A stretch of 64,000 nucleotides of DNA. It comes from Gracilariopsis chorda. Taxonomy: Eukaryota; Rhodophyta; Florideophyceae; Gracilariales; Gracilariaceae. The stretch is from NCBI GenBank assembly GCA_003194525.1, contig NBIV01000123.1, positions 62,001 through 126,000 of the forward strand, read 5' to 3'. The notes below the pieces were generated by a model. The model made no database searches. It was not told the origin of the DNA and saw only the letters and a list, made by a program, of their open reading frames with translations. This document shows positions 45,201-56,385 of the stretch, one piece after another (the stretch's first letter is position 1; the number at the start of each line of letters is the position of its first letter). Position numbers and translations under genes: made by a program.

Positions 45201-46349
45201 CAAAACCGTACGTTCCCCTTCCTTCTTGGCCACTAGAACAAAGGGGCTAGCCCATTCGGCCTCAGTGGATGGTGCACGCTCAATGACCCCAGTGGACTTC
45301 ATTTTCTCAACCTCCTTGGCTACCACCTCTCGTCCGTTTAGGCCAGTCCAATATGGATGCTGATATTGGGGCGTGGCTCCGTCCTTAAGGTCAAGTCGAT
45401 GCCTTGTGGCATCGATCTCGCCCATCTTTCCACTCCACATGCTAGCAAAGTCCTTGAGGAGATCAATGACTTGTTTCCTATATGGTTCAAAGTCATCCCC
45501 AAGGTTGACGTAGTTTTTCCAATTGGCCGGTGGTTCACCCCCAAGAAGCAACTTCTCCGCATCAATCTCCATAATGGCCACTGGAGCAGGCATAGATACC
45601 CCCACCACTGCACCCTTGGGTAGCCTTGTAGGCTTGTCACGGAAGTTGCTCATGGTGACCGCAAAGGGCCGGTTGGGTATCACATTCATTACTCCATTGG
45701 CCATGAGGGAAAGGTGTTTCGTTACCAACTTGGGATGGTTTTGCAACAAAACCAGACATGAGGACTTGCATACCGCTGCAGCGGCTACCTGGGTCATAGG
45801 CGGGATGACTATCGCTTTTGCCAATCTAACCTTGTTGGACACGGTCCTCGTGGGAAACTCGACCTTAGCTGGGGCGGCCTCCGGTCCAGGGCGCAAGCCG
45901 ACAATCGCGAATGGTGGTCTTCGATGGAAAACGAACCTCTTTTGGCCGGGATAGATTGCCTTTACATATCTGTCGATAAAGCTCGTCCTTAGGATCCCTT
46001 CTGCCCCCAGGTTCGGACATACGAGAAACTAAGTCCTAACCTTCAGGTGACCCAATTGGACGTAAAGCGGAAGTATTCCGCGAATGTCCATCGGCCGACG
46101 TAATGCGTCCGTTACCTTCGGTGACTTCTTTTCCTGTATCATCTTTACCCAGCCCAATGGTAAGACCTTCGGATGTACCAGGTTGGCGCCTGCTACAGTA
46201 TCCAATACGGCTGTAAATGTCCTTGTGGTATTGGCCTGTAGCCCCAAGGTTCCCTGTACCTTATATTTATCCTTCCTCAGGACACAAACGGCGTCATCCA
46301 GGTCTTCCCATTGGTATACAGCATTCACCCGACTCAAAATCCCTGTCAT
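42208..46349 (-). other. pol: pol region of chromovirus 2 with C-terminal chromodomain (fossil, several breaks)
   Basis: Protease region near 46.1-46.3 kb. Reverse transcriptase about 45.3-44.7 kb, with RMPFGLMNAPATFQWAM and MVYVDDVIIF. RNase H about 44.5-44.1 kb, with YILDTDASAIQVGCACLQEQ and RTDHHSLRWLLN. Integrase in 43.8-42.8 kb, with DILGPFPKSTHGNRFILLI, LLTDNGSQFSSKFFEHVC and YHPQTNGQAEMFNRT. The chromodomain near 42.2-42.35 kb has YIVDCIVSAGLTDDGEVRYK then VRWYDYEPKDDTWLP. Same order as chromovirus 1 but clearly a different family. Confidence 0.85.
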
Positions 46350-46438
46350 TTCGTCCTCTGGTTTCTTTCTTTTCTCAGCTCCTGTGGTCTACGAGTCCGA
46401 TGGTTTGAGGCGGCAGTTATAAGAGAGACGACACGCCT

Positions 46439-48621
46439 CTAGGCGTCCCTCTGGTCATTTTCCTGCGGCATGTGCACCGCAAGATCGCCGTGTCCGTCCA
46501 GGTATTCGACGCTATCCCTTGGGTCTTCAAACATGTTGACCTCAGGTTCCTTCACCGGTGTGATCAGGGGAGTCACACACTTTGAGCTCCCTGGCGCTCC
46601 AGTTGTCCTCGGAGGGAAGGTCCTACCGAAGGAACCCTCCGCTTGGCGTACCTGATAGTTCTCTTCCCTTCGCGCCATAATTCCCTTGCGGATGTCCTCA
46701 GGCATATACTTTATGCAGTCACACGGCCGGGATGTGGAAAGACAAATATAACAGGCTTGATTGGACTTCGTAATGACGTCCTTCCCGGGGGCAATCGGAG
46801 AATAACGGGGTGTCGCCGGGGCCAATGGGGTGGTCGTTCCTGACGAAAAGTCTGATGGTGCTCCTGACGGAGCTGAGGAGAAGCTCACCGCAAGAGCATC
46901 TGCGGTGTCTGAATGTCCAAAGGCCGAGTCCGACTCCGACGAGGACTGTATCATGTAGGCCTTCACTCCTCTGTTCATGGATCTTGGGCGACCCCGATTA
47001 TCCACGTCACCCGTTCGACGGGAAGTCCTATAGGTCTTGCCGTATCCTTCGGCATACGTCACCAATTGACGCAGCGTCAAGTCTGGATGGGCAGTGTGGT
47101 GGTTTTGGACATGAGTCCGTATCGCAAGGAGCAATCCCGCGATAAAATGTCGCTTCAGCCGACCCTCGGAGAACACATTCCCGCACCTGCGGGCTGTAGT
47201 CCAAAGTTGGTCGGCGTAATCCGTTTCGGACATGCTGGAGCTCTGGTGGTATCCAATTAAGTCCTGATAGGCATCTATTAAGTGGTCATCAGTCGCATAC
47301 GTTTCCAACAGGTAATGAAAAACCTCTGGATAGGTCCTTAGGAGCTCCCGATCTCGGGCATCAATGGGGTTGGCAGAGCCGGAGATCTTGGCAACCACTT
47401 GGTCCTTCGCTTGTCCACTTAGGAAAAACTGGAAGCAATAAAGCGCCGCTCCTTCATGGACACCATTCTGGTCACAGGCCACCTGGAACGAGCTCAAGAA
47501 CCTAAGGACTGTGACGGGGTCTTTCCCAGAAAACTTGTCCGGGACAGTAAGTTGCATTCTCTTCGCCCACCTGGCAATCTTCTTGGCGACCGAAGAGGTG
47601 TACCGCGTGGACCGATCCATCAAACGGTACGTGTTCACGTCTAAGACCTTCTGGAAAAGCTCATTAGTCGTGACCAATGGTTTGAGGCGCCGAACATCCG
47701 CCTCATCCGTATCGGTATCGGAAGAGTCCGACGAGTCCGAATGGTCATCGCTCGAGTCCGAGTGGTGCCTCTTTCGATGATTCGTCCTCGACTTACGCCT
47801 TCGGCTGCGTCTCTTCTTCCTATGGGTCTCGGTATCTACGAGGTCCTTTTGGGCGAGCTCTTCATCGTCCTCGAGGTACTCATCGGCGTACCGAACGCCG
47901 TGTTGTCCATTGGTCTTATCTCCCGCACGGCCTCTTTGCCTCTGGAGTCTCTCTTCTCCAGGCGGTATATAACCCAATGGGCCTTCCTGTGCTTTCCCCA
48001 GGCGAGGGGCTACTTCTATAGCTGCTCCCTGAGGTCCAATGTGTGTTGACCGATGGACTTCAAATGGTAAACTTTGAGAAACAGCCCGAGGGCTGTGAAA
48101 TGTGCCTGCCTGGCGGGTGATTTCCCCTCGGATGGTCGTGGCAATGGACTCCACGAGAACATCTGATTGCACAACCTGAGGAACCAGTTGGTCTGCCAAA
48201 GAGGAGAGGCGCTGCCGTAATACTCTATCCAGTTGGTCCCTAAGGAACTGCTCCACTTGGTTTTCGCACCAAGAGCGGAGTTGTGGCATAGGAGAGCGGC
48301 GACATCGTCCACCATACGGGGGGTGGTTACGGCAGCGGTTAGGTCCTGAGGCTGTTCTGCATCATTCCTTGGGCCTTGTGGAAGATTGAGCTGATCCATC
48401 CTCTCGCGGAGGAGAGCGACCAATGGCGAATCTCTGGTTACCCTTTCAGGGTTGTCCAAAGGGTCTATAACATGTCCACTGGAGTGGCTGCAGGTACTAT
48501 TACGGTCACTATTATTGTGCGCTTGAGCGGCCAATGGGATGACGGCGACTGCGGGATGTGCGGCTGCACCCGGGGTTCCGTGTTGGTCTTCGTTCCTTGG
48601 GTTGGATTGTTGGTTATCCAT
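46439..48621 (-). other. gag: gag region of chromovirus 2 (fossil)
   Basis: Two large open stretches cover it. It includes the core LTVPDKFSGKDPVTVLRFLS and QDLIGYHQSSSMSETDYADQ, GNVFSEGRLKRHFIAGLL, and a CYICLSTSRPCDC segment. A Lys/Arg/Ser/Asp-rich block (SSDDHSDSSDSSDTDTDEAD) corresponds to one in the gag of chromovirus 1. Confidence 0.8.
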
Positions 48622-48730
48622 ACGGTCGGTGTTGCTTTCGAGCCAGTTGCGTCGACTAATAGTCCAATGGTATGAGTACTATGCGTAAACGTCTTTCTTT
48701 TTTAAGGTCCAAACGGCTGTTCCTGTAGGC

Positions 48731-48748
48731 TTCTAGGTCGGGAGACCA
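48731..48748 (-). other. Primer-binding site of chromovirus 2
   Basis: Two bases from the 5' LTR, the same 18 nt as in chromovirus 1 (TGGTCTCCCGACCTAGAA in element sense). Identity limited to exactly the expected tRNA-complementary length supports the call for both elements. Confidence 0.75.
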
Positions 48749-48750
48749 GT

Positions 48751-49276
48751 TGTAGTAGAATACTACGTCATTTGGCCAACTGGGGTAGTAGTCTACTAGG
48801 GGGTAGTAGCGGCAGAGAGCCAGCCACTGGGGTGACAATCCATTGGGTCTACTAGTGATGCGGGCACCAACTGGCATCGAGGCACAATGGGCGGGCGCTA
48901 TCTCAAGTCCCTACAGGTCGGGAGAATGGTAGCGATGGCTTGGAGGCCTTTGGAGTCCTACTGGCTGCATATAGCGGCAAGAAGACGGTAAGTGTGCTTG
49001 TCTTTACGCTTCAGAGATCGGCGGCACTCGAGCCAACCTATATGGCTGGCGAAGCGCTCTGATGTTCGGACACTGTCCTAATAACTTACATAAAATTAGC
49101 TACATAATAAAACCAATGGCCACAGAGCCTTGGCACTCGCACTGTCCCCTCGTATCTCCTGCGTAGACACCCAGCTCGGCCACGTGGAATATTTCGGCCA
49201 GCAATTTTCTGACCTCTGACAGCCCAACCCCATGGTTACTTCACCACTGCACCTGCCCAATGGTCATTCTCCTACA
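48751..49276 (-). repeat. 5' LTR of chromovirus 2
   Basis: Starts TGTAGTAGAATACTACG on plus and ends CTCCTACA. Matches 38891-39416 over its full length. Confidence 0.93.
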
Positions 49277-50290
49277 GTTAGCGACTGGAACGCCGAAGCC
49301 TTTTTGTGCTTTTACGAGATAATGCGCGCAATCCTGCAGTCCAACAACCTCCCCATCAAGATATCTAAGTCCTGCCCTTTCTCAGCCGTTATTGAGTCCT
49401 CTGTAATATTTCTTAGGTATGAAATCAACCTACTATCCCGCACATTCCAACCAAACGCCAACAAAATACTGAAAGTCTGCCAACAAATACAAGACCTCCT
49501 TACCTCTCCTTCCGTATCATATGGAGAATGGAGATCTACCTTGAGCACGCTAGTTTGGTTTCTGCTTTTGAAACGCCCACTACTGTCATGTGTGAACGCA
49601 TGTTTTCAGCCTCTGCACCACAGGACCGAAGCTCATGAAGTTATTATGAACGACCAAATTTCATCAGAAATCTCGCTTGCAGTATCCCTCCTCCCGTTAG
49701 TTCTCGTATCTCTGGCACTTCCCTTTTCGAACACAGTAATCTCTTGTGATGCATCCCTCCAGGCTGGAGCTGTGTCATATTCTTCTCTAAGGGAGGTCAA
49801 ACTACAGCTCCTGTGAGAGCAGGCGTTTGAGAGCTTGTCTGCAAACAATACACATCCTTCCGCATCTGTGTCCAACGAAACTATTCTCTCTATATATGAA
49901 GCAGCACAATGGAATTCTGTTGTCTCATATATTAGGAAGCGCAAAGAGCACAGTGATGCACTTGAAGCATCAGCGGCGCTTTTGCAGTACAATGGGCCGT
50001 ACAAAATGGAGTTCTTAACCAGGAACTGTTCCTTTTCACTGACTTCCTTGTTGATTTGTATGCGCTATGCAAGGGTCTTTCATGGTCAGTTCCAATTCTT
50101 TTACGCTGTCCCAAGATAGCTGCCTTATGCATCGTTTACAATATTCAACTTTTTGTTCTGTACGTACCGTCAAATCGCAATGTCGCTGACTTTGCCACAC
50201 GACATTATACGGTAATGCACACACAGGAGCACGGTGCTGCGACCCGTGAAGAGCCTTTTCTGCATTGCAGCAAAATACGGTATGGGTGAC
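49277..50290 (+). other. Reverse transcriptase end and RNase H of the YR retroelement, right of the insertion (fossil)
   Basis: Begins with the second GTTAG copy. Shows an RT thumb-like region (VIFLRYEINLLSRTFQPNAN, STLSTLVWFLLLKRPLLSCV), an RNase H start (VISCDASLQAGAVSYSS) and its end (LFVLYVPSNRNVADFATRH). No recombinase follows in the next kilobase. Confidence 0.6.
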
Positions 50291-50997
50291 AGCTAAGCCT
50301 TTGTAAGGCGCGCTGACGGCAGACTGCAGGTGCAGTTTGCGGAGAACGTAGTGGTACTACGTTCATAGCCGTTATCTCGGAATAAAAAGGTCTGCATTTG
50401 CCTGCTACGCATCACCGATAATGGTGATGAATAGTCAATTGGATGAAGCTTGGTATTTGTACAAATGATCGTTTCTCACAGTATTTAAGCAATATTGAAG
50501 CTGAAGGAGTTGGTCCTGAGCATTTTCTCGTTCATTTATAGTGGCTCCAGCAGAAATTGTTAATGACTTGTTGGCAACACGTGGAAATTCCATAAGCGTG
50601 CTAAACCCTTATGCATCATCAATAAGACCGAAAAAGAGTTCTATTCCTGCATTAAGAATGTTTCTTGAAGTCTTCAAAGACTGAAACGAAAAAATCTTGC
50701 CTTCAACTGCATTTAAATGAAGTACAGGGGGCTACACCAATATTTGGGCAAAATACTAAAAACGTCCAATATCTCAACAAACCAACCCCTCCTAGAGCCG
50801 TAACGCATCTCAAAAGAAGCGTGATAGTTCTAATATTCATCCCACAGAACTACACAGTCTGGGGCCAGAAAACAAAATCGTAACGTTCAAAACGCCGGCC
50901 CCCCCCGAGTGACGAAAAAAGTGGACAAAGATTGGACAGCCAGGGTGCATCGGCCCAGTAAAATGAACTTTATTTGATACATGTGAAGCTGCACACC

Positions 50998-52600
50998 TCA
51001 TGCAAACAGCTGTTTTCTTGCAGTTGTTCGACGCCTCGCAATCGTGCGCTTGAACGACATCGGCCGCTGTCGCTCACGATAGCGTTCGATGCTTATCCGG
51101 TAGAGAAGTGCTCTGACTCTATCCCAGTCAGCTGTGAAATGTGCAGAAGCTCGTAAATGTAGCTGTAGACGTGCATCAGCCACTCACAAACGTGCAAGCT
51201 TTTTTCGATGCTCCGCAGTGCGCTTCGCAATATCAACGGCGCGTTTGGCTCGCGCCATTTCCAGAACCATTTCTGAGGTCATAACACAACCATTACTTGT
51301 ATCAACGTAGCCGGAATCCAACATCTGCAAATCAGAGCCCAGACCTTTGTCCTTGTATTCTGCGCAGCGCTACATAAATAGTCCCTCCAGCTCATTCATA
51401 GAAATTACACTGTCCCCGATAGATCTAGCAGGCAGCGGCACACACAGTAAACGTTCCGAAGCCAAAGGTCACAGTCCAGCACGGCGAAAACCTGATTTGA
51501 TAACGTCTCTAGTAAAGGAAGAATAATATGCTTCGCGTAGCACCGCAGTAAAACAAAACATATCAATTCCACTGTAGCGGTGGCTAAGCGAAATGTCAAC
51601 ACTGATTCGATTCAAGTGGGATTTGAATGATGAAAACATAACCGTTTCTAACGGCTGAGTTGTTCCGGAAGTGTGTGTTGGAAGCTTGTACACAATGATG
51701 TTGTTCTGATGAAAAGTATCAAGTACTTCAAGCGAGATTTGCGCCCGATACGCGTCGTAAATTAGCAAGACCTTCCTTCCATTTGCTGTTAAATCCTTTG
51801 AGTAGTGTAAGAACCGGTCCGCTCATGCACGAAAGTTAACGGTGTCAACCCCACCATTTTCGGCACTTGTAGCAACAACGGAACCGCGAGATAGATTCTT
51901 CGCTGGTTTTCCTGGTGTTCGACGCCATTACGCAGAACTGTACTATAAAGAATACGGGTTCCTTTGAAAACGACGAGGAGAAGGCCGAGATCTCCAGTTG
52001 CATTTACCACAAGCATCATAGTCACTTTTTGTTTGTATGTAAATTCATTCATGACCATGTCCCGCGAGCTGATACGCGGGAACAGCCTGCGCTGCGAAGT
52101 CACACCAGATAATTCCTTGTCCGGGGGTACACCAACCTCTTCGAGATATAACATTCGTGAAGCGTCGATTTTGCAGTCCTTGATAATCTTCCTGAGTCTG
52201 GCAAAACGATGTGTTAATGTTTCGCCGTTGACTGATTTTTAGCGCTTGTATACTTGCAAAAGGGCGCGGAGGAGAGACAGTCTTTATGTATGGCGTTTGG
52301 GAACTGATCGCAGATAATAATTGGAGACATTGGTGTGATTGAAGGGCAATTTAGTTAGGCGCCCGAAAGAGAGAGTTTGGCAAAATGTTCGTATTGCTTA
52401 TCGTAAGTGATGGTTGGTTAACACTGTTCCACATGCAGCAAGCCGCAGAAGAAAGCACAAAATTGTCTCCTTTTCTTCATCTGTGAGGCCTCGACGCCGC
52501 TTGGTCGAAAGTTTTGAAAATGCTGAAGGCGGTAGCGCAAAGTGGGGCGCGGCAAGCCGAACTAGCTTGCAACTGTGCAAAATGGTGGTCCATCTGCTAT
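50998..52600 (-). pseudogene. pogo-like (Tc1/mariner superfamily, DDE_1) transposase relic
   Basis: Minus-strand pieces in order. About 52.58-52.40 kb: STKRRRGLTDEEKETILCFL and RLAACGTVLT, the second helix-turn-helix of CENP-B/pogo proteins. 52.2-51.8 kb: KIDASRMLYLEEVGV, the usual nlDEtG motif with Glu in place of the first Asp, and TMMLVVNATGDLGLLLVVFK. 51768-51469: MLIYDAYRAQISLEVLDTF and YKLPTHTSGTTQPLE, the DnH.sH...PphtS..QPLD block, with the last Asp as Glu. Then KSGFRRAGL and a basic Arg-rich C-terminus to 50998. There are several stops and at least one frame change. It probably represents one element of about 2 kb whose ends I did not find. Confidence 0.75.
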
Positions 52601-53880
52601 AGCACCAATAGCGTTTTGAAAAAGGGTCTCACAGGACTCGTTGGCTGGTTTTGGGATTGTCTTGGGAGGGTCTTGGAACAAGGTCGGCTATGAGAATGCC
52701 GTTGAGGGTAGTTGCCAAATGGTAAGGGTTTGCATACAGTTGCATAATTCCTCGTTTGAATCTCGCAGAATGCGCGCCAAAACTGTTTTGAGTGATGTTG
52801 AATCGAATGATGAGATTTTTTTTTAATCCGCAGGATTTTGACAATTTTTTGTCTTTGTACTATTGATCTGCATTCCAGCTTCTTGGAATATCGAAAAGAT
52901 TAATTTTGGATTAAATTTCAACGTCCAAGTATTATCGTTGCGTCTAAACATTGCTGCACCCCCCCTTTAGTTTGCGAGGGCGCAAACGCGACCATTCAAC
53001 TGTAAGCATGGAGATTAACTAACAGATCAATTTGTATTAGTCAATAAAAACATATGCATAATTGAAACGGTAGGAAAGAGAACAGGATAAATTTGGCCCA
53101 AAGCAAAAAGATAACTACTGTAAATCCTAATTTGAACAGGCTCCGAACAATGGCATAAAATGTGGGGTAATTGCACCCAGCAGGTAATGTGAAATTAAGA
53201 AACAAATATTAAAAAAGGTTGAAACGGTTGAGAGGTCATTTGTGCTCTTCATTACTTTCAATGCCTGAAGAGCTTGGCTTCTCATCAGAAACAGGTTCCG
53301 AAGTACATGTGCTGGTGGAGAGGGCAACGAGTTACTTTCCATAGGCCCCACGTGGCGCACGTGGCTTTTATGTCAAGGGTCTATTTCAAACACAGTTTTT
53401 AATCAAGAGTTATAGTTTCTGGTTTAAACCCCGACCAGACAAGCAGAAAAGAATTGGTTTGCAGATACGAGCTACAATTGCCATCGTACGCGGGAGTCGA
53501 CGACGGAATTCTGCAATCAACGTTGTGAGCTCATGTCCTGTCTCTTCCCAGGCTTTTTTGTTTGTCTTGTCGTCTACTTTCCCACCCATAACTCTTCGCT
53601 ACCGCCTGCATCTCGGAGATGTAATCGCGCCATGCGGACTGAAACCTTTGCAAGATAAGCGTTTTTGCCAGTGAAAGGAAAGCTCGTGTCGCTTTCCTCC
53701 GATGCAAGAAAGCTGCATCAACAAACATCAAAGCTCTACCGAACTAAAGAATCACTGTTTTCCCGTTTACCGATCCAAATCTACAGCAGCTTCCACGTCG
53801 TTTGTACACGTGGATGTTCCTGATGAGGACAGTATGCATTCAACAGTAACAGCTTTCGTATTAGTGAGCATACGCATTAA
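52601..53880. other. Gene-poor spacer
   Basis: No recognised gene. A minus-strand ORF of 71 codons at 52844-52629 could be the extreme N-terminus of the pogo-like transposase but has no diagnostic motif. Confidence 0.4.
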
Positions 53881-54116
53881 GAATTCTGCAGAGTACGAAG
53901 CACAATTCTGCCAAAATCATTACACTGAAATTTAGTATGCAGAATTCTCTAGCAAAGACTTCACGAATAATGCTGAATAGTGCGTCGTTACGGAAGTCGC
54001 GTGAGTAAAGATAGGAGTACCACGTGTAATACATTTCACGAATTTCGCGGTAAAGAGCTAACCTTACATGCACCACCGCGAGCACCATACGGCCCAGCAA
54101 CCACGACACAGCCACG

Positions 54117-54947
54117 ATGGGAGAAGTTTACGACGTTGAAGCTGTGCCCCTCACCCTCGGAAAGAAGTCGCGATACACAGCAGTGCAAGATCTTGTCATT
54201 GCGCATGAAGTCGCAGCTGCGAGAGCGCATACGCCTCCGTATGGCGAGACAAGAAAGCGGTTTGAAGAGGCAGCCACAAAGGTCAACGCAAACTCTGCTT
54301 TTGCTGGTGAACCTATAGGCTGGAAGCCACTTCAAGACCGCTACAAGCGTATGCAGGAGCAATACTGCAAGCTTGACGATGGTAATCAGCGGCTGTCAGG
54401 AGTGGGGGGAGGGGAGATGGGGGAGCTTGCCGATCTGCTCATGACAATGCGGGAGGCAAAACACGATTACGATTCACAGAAAAAGGCACTGAAAACGGCT
54501 GAGCGCAAGAAGGAAGAAGATAAGGAACGCATGGGTGCCACTCTCATGTCTGCCGCTACAAGACGTAAGACTGCAATTGATGCCGGAAGCAGCGGTTCGT
54601 CAGTAAATGGGAAGTCTTCGGACCCTGAAAAGGACAAGGGGAGCAGAAGCAGGAAGAGAGCCAAGAAGGGCAGCCGAAGTCCGCCAGTTGTTGAGAGTGA
54701 GATGGATCGCTTTGGCTCTCATCTCAAAGAGACTGAGCTCGCTCGCGTAGATCTCGAACGCGAACGCTTGGTCTTTGAGCAGGAACGCGCAACTGCGGAT
54801 CGTATCCAGCGCGAGAAGGAGCGCGATGAAGGTAGAGAGGAGCGCCGCTTAGAGCGAGAAGAGCGACGCGAAGAGCGTCTCGATTATATTAAGCTGGAGT
54901 TGGAGAAGCATAAAGCGCTACTGGAGCTACTGGCTAAGCATAAGTAG
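54117..54947 (+). CDS. Harbinger ORF1, Myb/SANT-like DNA-binding protein with coiled-coil tail
   Basis: 276 codons, open. Residues about 17-100 (RYTAVQDLVIAHEVAAARAH, PIGWKPLQDRYKRMQEQYCK) form a Myb/SANT-like trihelix as in ORF1 partners of Harbinger transposases: an initial aromatic-plus-acidic helix, then the W...DR...L recognition helix. A Gly-rich link is followed by a charged region with a nuclear-signal-like cluster (GSRSRKRAKKGSRS) and a long Arg/Glu coiled coil (EERRLEREERREERLDYIKL). In known Harbinger systems this protein binds the element ends and promotes nuclear import of the transposase. It is placed inside the element's inverted ends, convergent with the transposase, 196 bp between stops. 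No damage is visible. Confidence 0.75.
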   Translation: MGEVYDVEAVPLTLGKKSRYTAVQDLVIAHEVAAARAHTPPYGETRKRFEEAATKVNANSAFAGEPIGWKPLQDRYKRMQEQYCKLDDGNQRLSGVGGGEMGELADLLMTMREAKHDYDSQKKALKTAERKKEEDKERMGATLMSAATRRKTAIDAGSSGSSVNGKSSDPEKDKGSRSRKRAKKGSRSPPVVESEMDRFGSHLKETELARVDLERERLVFEQERATADRIQREKERDEGREERRLEREERREERLDYIKLELEKHKALLELLAKHK

Positions 54948-55053
54948 AAGTAACCTTTTCGCTCTCCATGGCCCTTTTTGGAGTAACGAACTGCATCTTT
55001 TACCATCAGAATCGCGCTAGCTTCTCCTCCCGGAGAGCTCCCTGCGGGGCTGC

Positions 55054-55106
55054 GAAAAAGTCCGCGTCCCGAGGGAACCGAGGGCGCGAAGCGAGCGGAC
55101 TTTTTC
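55054..55106. terminator. Strong hairpin between convergent Harbinger genes
   Basis: GAAAAAGTCCGC (55054-55065) and GCGGACTTTTTC (55095-55106) are perfect inverted copies, GC-rich inside and A/T-rich outside. The position between the two stop codons (54947 and 55144) suggests a shared 3'-end signal or simply a hairpin in both transcripts. Confidence 0.5.
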
Positions 55107-55143
55107 CTCGCTCCTCGGGACTTTCCGCGAGCTATTCTTTATG

Positions 55144-56385
55144 CTATACATACTCCTCAAGAGAGGGAGGGGGCATACCGAAGTACTTCGATATCTGGTT
55201 GGGATAGCAGCAGTTGCAGAAGTTCGACAACAGCATCGATGCTGTGTATGGCATACCGATAGGTGATTCGAAAACCTTCATCTTGCGCTTGAATTCCACT
55301 GTAGCAAAGTGCATTTTGAGCTCTTTGAAGACCCACTCTACGCTGATACGTACGTCTGACATAGCGCTGTTGAAAGCTTTCTGTGCTGGTGTTAGGGTTG
55401 CAACTTGAAAGAGCACCACCATAAACCACCTTGCGTTATAACCCGAGTCTCCGTATATACAGTACGATACGTCTTCATGCTGCAGCACTTCTGGCAATTC
55501 ATTGTCCAGTCCGGAGCGAATTTATAAGGTCCAGTCGTGTTTACGCCCTTCGAGTGGGCCGTGTAGGTGCATGATAAGTCCATAGGGAGTATTTACGGCT
55601 TGATACTTAAGCGCATGCTTGCGCTTATGTCCGTTATGGACGACACGCTGCGCAAGGTTACCCTTTGGCCGTGCTATGCCAAGCACAGTCCCGTCTATAA
55701 AGCCGACGCAGTTCGGCAACGTATTGGACCTTCTATTAATCGCTTCGGCATACAAAGAAAGTCTTGCACTGAGAAATTTGGCGCTGAGAGGACTGGTGAG
55801 CAAATGCTTTCTTGCATCAAGCAATAGCTCTATCGCTTCCCAAAAGATCTCGGAGAGTTGTGACGCGTGCTTGCCAAAGAGCTCTTCCAATTCTACCCAA
55901 CGCGCTGAAGTAGCAAGTCGACGAAGTACGACGCAAGTGGCTAGAACAAATGTGCAGGCGTACCGATTACGGGTAGTTGAAGTATTAAAAAAGGGCCAAG
56001 CCATAACAGAAAAGAGCTTAGTAAGATCATCTTTACAAAAACGAAATTGAGTTAGAAAACCTAAGTCGCTAAGTGAATTGAAGTTAAATGTAAAGTCAGT
56101 AAGAGATACACGGTTTCGACGGCGGAGGTGGTTGGTGTAGTTATGAAGATGGCGCATGTAGTATTGCGCAAGCTGTAGTAACGCGAGGTCCGAGCAAAAT
56201 GCAGAGGCTTTGTGCACATTACGCTTGCAAACGACAGCTTGTAACGCGCAAGTAGAAGTGAGGAATCTAGTTGCAATTCCAACTAGACTGTGGTCTTTTT
56301 GGCGATGACCAGACATGGTGGCTGTTGCCAGAGTCCCGGAGCATGACAGATGCTGAGGCCTTCCTGCGTAATACTCAAGAGTCAA
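55144..56385 (-). pseudogene. HARBI1-type (DDE_Tnp_4) transposase with a single in-frame stop
   Basis: One frame runs from 56385 to 55144 with one TAA at 55522-55524. Upstream of the stop: an N-terminal helical region, a LEELFGKHASQLSEIFWEAI helix-turn-helix-like segment, then PNCVGFIDGTVLGIARPKGN with the first catalytic Asp and GHKRKHALKYQAVNTPYGLI. Just before the stop is GRKHDWTL. Downstream, YCIYGDSGYNARWF carries the second Asp and VRISVEWVFKELKMHF the Glu. All three catalytic residues are thus present, and the stop falls in the middle of the conserved HDW...S.L block. A likely start is the internal ATG at 56316 (MSGHRQK). The gene would be full length (about 390-410 residues) but for that stop. 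Confidence 0.85.

Larger units (their letters stand above)
38891..49276 (-). mobile_element. Ty3/gypsy chromovirus 2 (LTR retrotransposon), inserted in the YR element's reverse transcriptase
   Basis: LTRs of 526 bp at both ends, exact 5-bp target duplication GTTAG (38886-38890 and 49277-49281). Read on minus: 5' LTR at right, primer-binding site, gag, protease, reverse transcriptase, RNase H, integrase, chromodomain, polypurine tract, 3' LTR at left, again with an antisense ORF region next to the 3' LTR. The LTRs differ at about 7% of positions by eye. It is more decayed than chromovirus 1, with roughly five to ten breaks in its coding regions. Confidence 0.93.
35465..50290 (+). mobile_element. 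Tyrosine-recombinase retroelement remains (DIRS/Ngaro-like), host of chromovirus 2
   Basis: Parts on plus: a tyrosine recombinase (35.48-36.04 kb), a gag-like region (36.4-37.66 kb), a reverse transcriptase (37.8-38.89 kb) interrupted by chromovirus 2, then the rest of the reverse transcriptase and RNase H (49.28-50.29 kb). It looks broken in many places (well over five) and old. Ends were not identified. The order is odd: in DIRS/Ngaro elements the recombinase normally follows RNase H, whereas here it comes first. This suggests remains of two copies side by side or a rearranged one. Confidence 0.6.
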
